A stretch of DNA of 64,000 nucleotides from Pseudomonadota bacterium. Lineage in GTDB: Bacteria; Pseudomonadota; Alphaproteobacteria; Paracaedibacterales; CAITNM01. The stretch is taken from contig JAGOSL010000006.1 in the NCBI GenBank assembly GCA_018062345.1, forward strand, positions 23,719-87,718. Direction: 5' to 3'. Positions 61,814-64,000 of the stretch are shown here, in pieces (the stretch's first letter is position 1; each line of letters begins with the position of its first letter). The notes beneath the pieces are model-generated. The model saw only the letters and a list, made by a program, of their open reading frames with translations, had not been told where the DNA came from and did not search any database. The position numbers and the translations under genes are program-made.

Positions 61814-62766
61814 TCATTCATTGGTGAATTTTTTTGGGGTGAGTCTTGATACAGAACGGTAATGCTTACTCTTCTGTTTTCCGGGGCGGTTGGATCTTTT
61901 TTATTTAAAGAGTCTTTGTCGGCACGTCCGCTAACCCCGTCAAATCTATCATTGGTTACGCCGCTTGCTTCTAATATTCTGCGTGCTGCATTTGCTCTGT
62001 CTGCTGATAATTCCCAGTTGCTGTAACCTTTTTGGCGATAAGGTTGAGAATCAGTATGACCAGTAATTTCAACTTTGTTTGGTAGTGCTGCAATGATTCC
62101 CCCTAAGGTTTTGATGATTTTTTCGGTGAATTTTACTGGTATTGGACTGCCGGTCTTAAACATTTCATTTTCTGAGCTATCAACAATTTGAATTCTGATG
62201 CCTTCGTCGGTGAGCTCAATGATGAGATTGTGCTTAAATTTTTCTACTTCCTGCAATGAATTAAAGGCATTTTGTATGCTATTTTCGATATTTTGGCGGA
62301 TCTTGGTTTGAGCTTGTTTGATTGCTTCTACTTCTTTTTTGATTTTTTCAATATTTTCTTCTTTTAATTCCTTTAAAGATTCAGTTTTTGTATTGTTGTC
62401 AAGATTGTGTTGCTGCTGGTTATTTTCCAATAAAACATTCGAATTATAAGAATTGTAACGGACATTTTCATCAGTTTTTTGTTCTTCCTGATCATTATTA
62501 CCATTTTGAGTTGAAGCGGTTTCTCCGGTCATTACGCCAGAGCCAACATTCGCTGATTCCATATTAATAATGCTTGATGTGAAATAATCAGATATACCTT
62601 TTCTTGTTTCTTCTGTGGTGATGTTGATTAGCCACATTAATAAAAATAGCGCCATCATTGAGGTGATAAAATCAGCATAGGCAATTTTCCATGCGCCACC
62701 GTGATTTTTTTTATGAGATTTTTTGTATCTTTTGATGACGATAAGCTGATCAGGGTTGTTGTGCAT
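61771..62766 (-). CDS. motB: Flagellar motor stator protein MotB
   Basis: MotB anchors the MotA proton or sodium channel to peptidoglycan. The 331-residue protein has a short cytoplasmic tail (IVIKRYKKSHKKNHGGAWKI). The proton-path Asp lies in the single membrane helix (AYADFITSMMALFLLMWLIN, near residue 30), with a coiled linker and plug (about 60-180). The C-terminal OmpA-like domain contains PNKVEITGHTDSQPYRQKGY and NWELSADRANAARRILEASG (near 245-285). The start overlaps the motA stop (ATGCAC/TAATG style). Confidence 0.94.
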   Translation of the reverse strand: MHNNPDQLIVIKRYKKSHKKNHGGAWKIAYADFITSMMALFLLMWLINITTEETRKGISDYFTSSIINMESANVGSGVMTGETASTQNGNNDQEEQKTDENVRYNSYNSNVLLENNQQQHNLDNNTKTESLKELKEENIEKIKKEVEAIKQAQTKIRQNIENSIQNAFNSLQEVEKFKHNLIIELTDEGIRIQIVDSSENEMFKTGSPIPVKFTEKIIKTLGGIIAALPNKVEITGHTDSQPYRQKGYSNWELSADRANAARRILEASGVTNDRFDGVSGRADKDSLNKKDPTAPENRRVSITVLYQDSPQKNSPMNDQKNSNNSMPKITL

Positions 62767-63623
62767 TATTCTTTCAATTCCTTTGTTGCTTTTTCAAGTT
62801 CATCAAAGCTTGGTCGTAGGAATGGGTCTATATTTTTTCTGGCAAATTCTACCGCAACAATCGGCGCTTGGTCACTTAAATATGCTAGTATTCCGGTGCG
62901 AATAACCATTAAAAAACCTCGTTGGGCTGCGTATGCTTCTCGCAGGGAATAGGCAATGGGACCGATAAATCCGTAGGCAATAAGAACGCCTAAAAAAGTT
63001 CCGACAAGAGCTCCAGCAATTAATTTGCCAAGGACAGAGGGTGGTTGATCTATAGCGCCCATTGTGTGAATGACGCCTAAAACTGCTGCAACAATACCAA
63101 GTGCTGGTGCAGCATCTGCTAGATTTTGTATAGCTGTGACCATGGTATTATGCTCTTCTTCAATCGTTTCCATTTCTTGGTCAATCAAGCTTTCTATTAG
63201 AAAAGCATTTTCACAACCCATGGACATGATTCGTAAGTAATCGCATATGAATTTAAGTGCGTCCTTATTTTTTATAAAAGTAGGAAATCTTTGAAAAATG
63301 CTGCTTTCTTGGGGGTTATCAATATGAGATTCTAGAGATAGCATGCCTTTGCTGCGAGCAAGTCTGAAAAGACTGAATTGCAATAATAAGGATTCAAGGT
63401 AGTCTTCTTGTGTGTATGATGCGCCTCTGCGAGCCGTTTTAAGAGCTGCTCTGAGTTGACTCAACGTTTTGCTAGAGTTAGCGATAATGAATGATCCAGC
63501 GCCAACTCCAACAATGATAATGATTTCAGAAGGTTGCAGTAAAATAATAAGGTGCCCATCACCTATTAGATATCCTAATAAGATGCAAAAGATGACTATA
63601 CTTACGCCAATCCAAAATCGCAC
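62766..63623 (-). CDS. motA: Flagellar motor stator protein MotA
   Basis: MotA is the four-helix ion channel of the stator. The 285-residue protein has helices near 10-45 and 165-220, the MotA/ExbB motif VTAIQNLADAAPALGIVAAV followed by LGVIHTMGAIDQPPSVLGKL (near 160-200), and AGALVGTFLGVLIAYGFIGP. Translation starts at GTG 63623; upstream codons are blocked by a TAA. MotA is clearly proton-type in length, but the driving ion cannot be told by eye. It is translationally coupled to motB. Confidence 0.94.
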   Translation of the reverse strand: MRFWIGVSIVIFCILLGYLIGDGHLIILLQPSEIIIIVGVGAGSFIIANSSKTLSQLRAALKTARRGASYTQEDYLESLLLQFSLFRLARSKGMLSLESHIDNPQESSIFQRFPTFIKNKDALKFICDYLRIMSMGCENAFLIESLIDQEMETIEEEHNTMVTAIQNLADAAPALGIVAAVLGVIHTMGAIDQPPSVLGKLIAGALVGTFLGVLIAYGFIGPIAYSLREAYAAQRGFLMVIRTGILAYLSDQAPIVAVEFARKNIDPFLRPSFDELEKATKELKE

Positions 63624-63830
63624 TTTTTATAACTACTTTTTTTTTCAGTATGAAAGGAGATTATTAATAATTAGCTAATGATAATAATGATGGCAAAAAC
63701 CAGATATTACAGCCTGCAAAGACCGCATAATTTGGCTTTCCATTTTGCAATGAGAACTAAAAATTAGCTTTTATAAAATCATGAAACTATCCACTACATT
63801 GCCACAGCCCTTACGGGGCTTGGCAAAGAT
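63624..63830. other. AT-rich gap between motA and the compositional island
   Basis: This 207-base stretch contains the upstream region of motA-motB, for which no convincing sigma-70 or correctly spaced sigma-54 promoter was found, and a hairpin at 63799-63826. A plus-strand open frame of 30 codons from about 63674 (MIIMMAKTRYY) follows an AGGAG at a poor distance; I do not call it a gene. Confidence 0.5.
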
Positions 63831-64000
63831 GCAGTATCTTTTTTTCTTTTCTTTTCTTCTTCTTTTTTCTTTCTCTTCACACTCGCTTTAGTAGTACCGT
63901 ATCTAACCTCTAGCCCGTTACGACCGGACCTGCGTCCATTACCACTGGACACTACGTCGGTTTGCTAAACCTGACGTGCCCTCGTTACTACCAAGGGAAC
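63794..64000 (-). other. Unexplained island of higher G+C and homopurine sequence at the window edge
   Basis: From about 63876 to the window end the sequence is much richer in G and C than the rest and shows several short palindromes (e.g. GTTTGCTAAAC, 63961-63971). From 63835 to 63878 it is a nearly pure pyrimidine run on the plus strand. A minus-strand frame stays open from 63964 to the stop at 63794, giving a basic, Lys-rich 51-residue peptide from an internal GTG (SGNGRRSGRNGLEVRYGTTK, then RKKKEEEKKRKK). An in-frame TAG lies at 63965-63967. No RNA or protein family was recognised. Confidence 0.3.
63799..63826. repeat. Hairpin near the window end
   Basis: TTGCCA (63799-63804) pairs with TGGCAA (63821-63826), and AGCCC with GGGCT inside, with one bulged C and a five-base loop. 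It covers the last codons and stop of a minus-strand open frame that enters from the window edge. No immediate U-run follows on the minus strand; on the plus strand a T-run begins about 12 bases later. Confidence 0.5.

Noticed and set aside
63731..63750. A possible sigma-54 site (TTTGGC...TTTTGC) near motA
   Set aside because: GG-GC spacing is 13 rather than 12, and it points away from motA-motB.
1..64000. Search for CRISPR arrays, insertion sequences, prophage, rRNA and toxin-antitoxin pairs
   Set aside because: No spaced direct repeats, transposase motifs, rRNA sequences, or paired small toxin-antitoxin genes were recognised by eye.

Overview
The window reads as a stretch of chromosome from an AT-rich alphaproteobacterium that lives inside host cells, most likely in or near the Holosporales/Rickettsiales. 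The clearest sign is an ATP/ADP translocase of the kind used to take ATP from a host cytosol (14135-15667). Other signs are a RuvA-RuvB-EI(Ntr) gene order, an SdhE factor, a BolA-CGFS glutaredoxin pair next to a decayed PurC-like gene, and flagellar genes. No taxonomic search was possible, so the placement is inference.

Layout. 1-5.3 kb: an MFS exporter, an NhaC-type antiporter, then rplY-pth followed by a glycosyltransferase. 5.3-13.9 kb: rpoN (sigma-54), lptG-lptF (LPS export), a SurA-like chaperone, an enzyme I of the nitrogen-type PTS, ruvB-ruvA and sdhE. 14-19.1 kb: the ATP/ADP translocase, with a strong promoter and a terminator, then a large flavin/iron-sulfur oxidoreductase and a DUF1003 protein. 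19.2-23.4 kb: prfB with a programmed +1 frameshift, a secreted protein of unknown function, rlmE, grxD, bolA and a PurC-like relic.

23.5-45.6 kb is one long same-strand surface-polysaccharide locus. It opens with a MarR-type EPS-associated regulator and an RfaH/NusG-like antiterminator. A leader with an ops-like GCGGTAGC element follows, then an ABC flippase. Next come genes for a full CMP-pseudaminic-acid-type pathway: PseB, PseC, an aldo/keto reductase, an SpsF cytidylyltransferase-aminotransferase fusion, PseG, PseI and a PseH-like acetyltransferase. Behind them are methyltransferases, WbqC, a PIG-L deacetylase, an FAD protein, a pyruvyltransferase-like protein, glycosyltransferases, UDP-GlcNAc 2-epimerase and a FemAB-like protein. 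One methyltransferase is broken by two compensating frameshifts.

45.7-52 kb: tRNA-Ser(GCU), a short RodZ-like HTH protein, glmM, mnmA, brnQ, two secreted proteins of unknown function and a His/Ala-rich lipoprotein. 52-64 kb: an AsmA protein, then flgF-flgG-flgA-flgH-fliE-like behind a near-perfect sigma-54 promoter, then acnA, uppP and motA-motB. The last ~160 bp differ in composition from the rest and are unexplained.

How the parts connect (inference): GlmM lies on the route to UDP-GlcNAc, the substrate of PseB and WecB. UppP recycles the undecaprenyl carrier that flippase-dependent glycans use. RpoN encoded here can drive the flagellar operon encoded here. Pseudaminic acids decorate flagellin or surface glycans in other bacteria, so the glycan locus and the flagellar genes may be linked. 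The locus appears to carry its own antitermination control.
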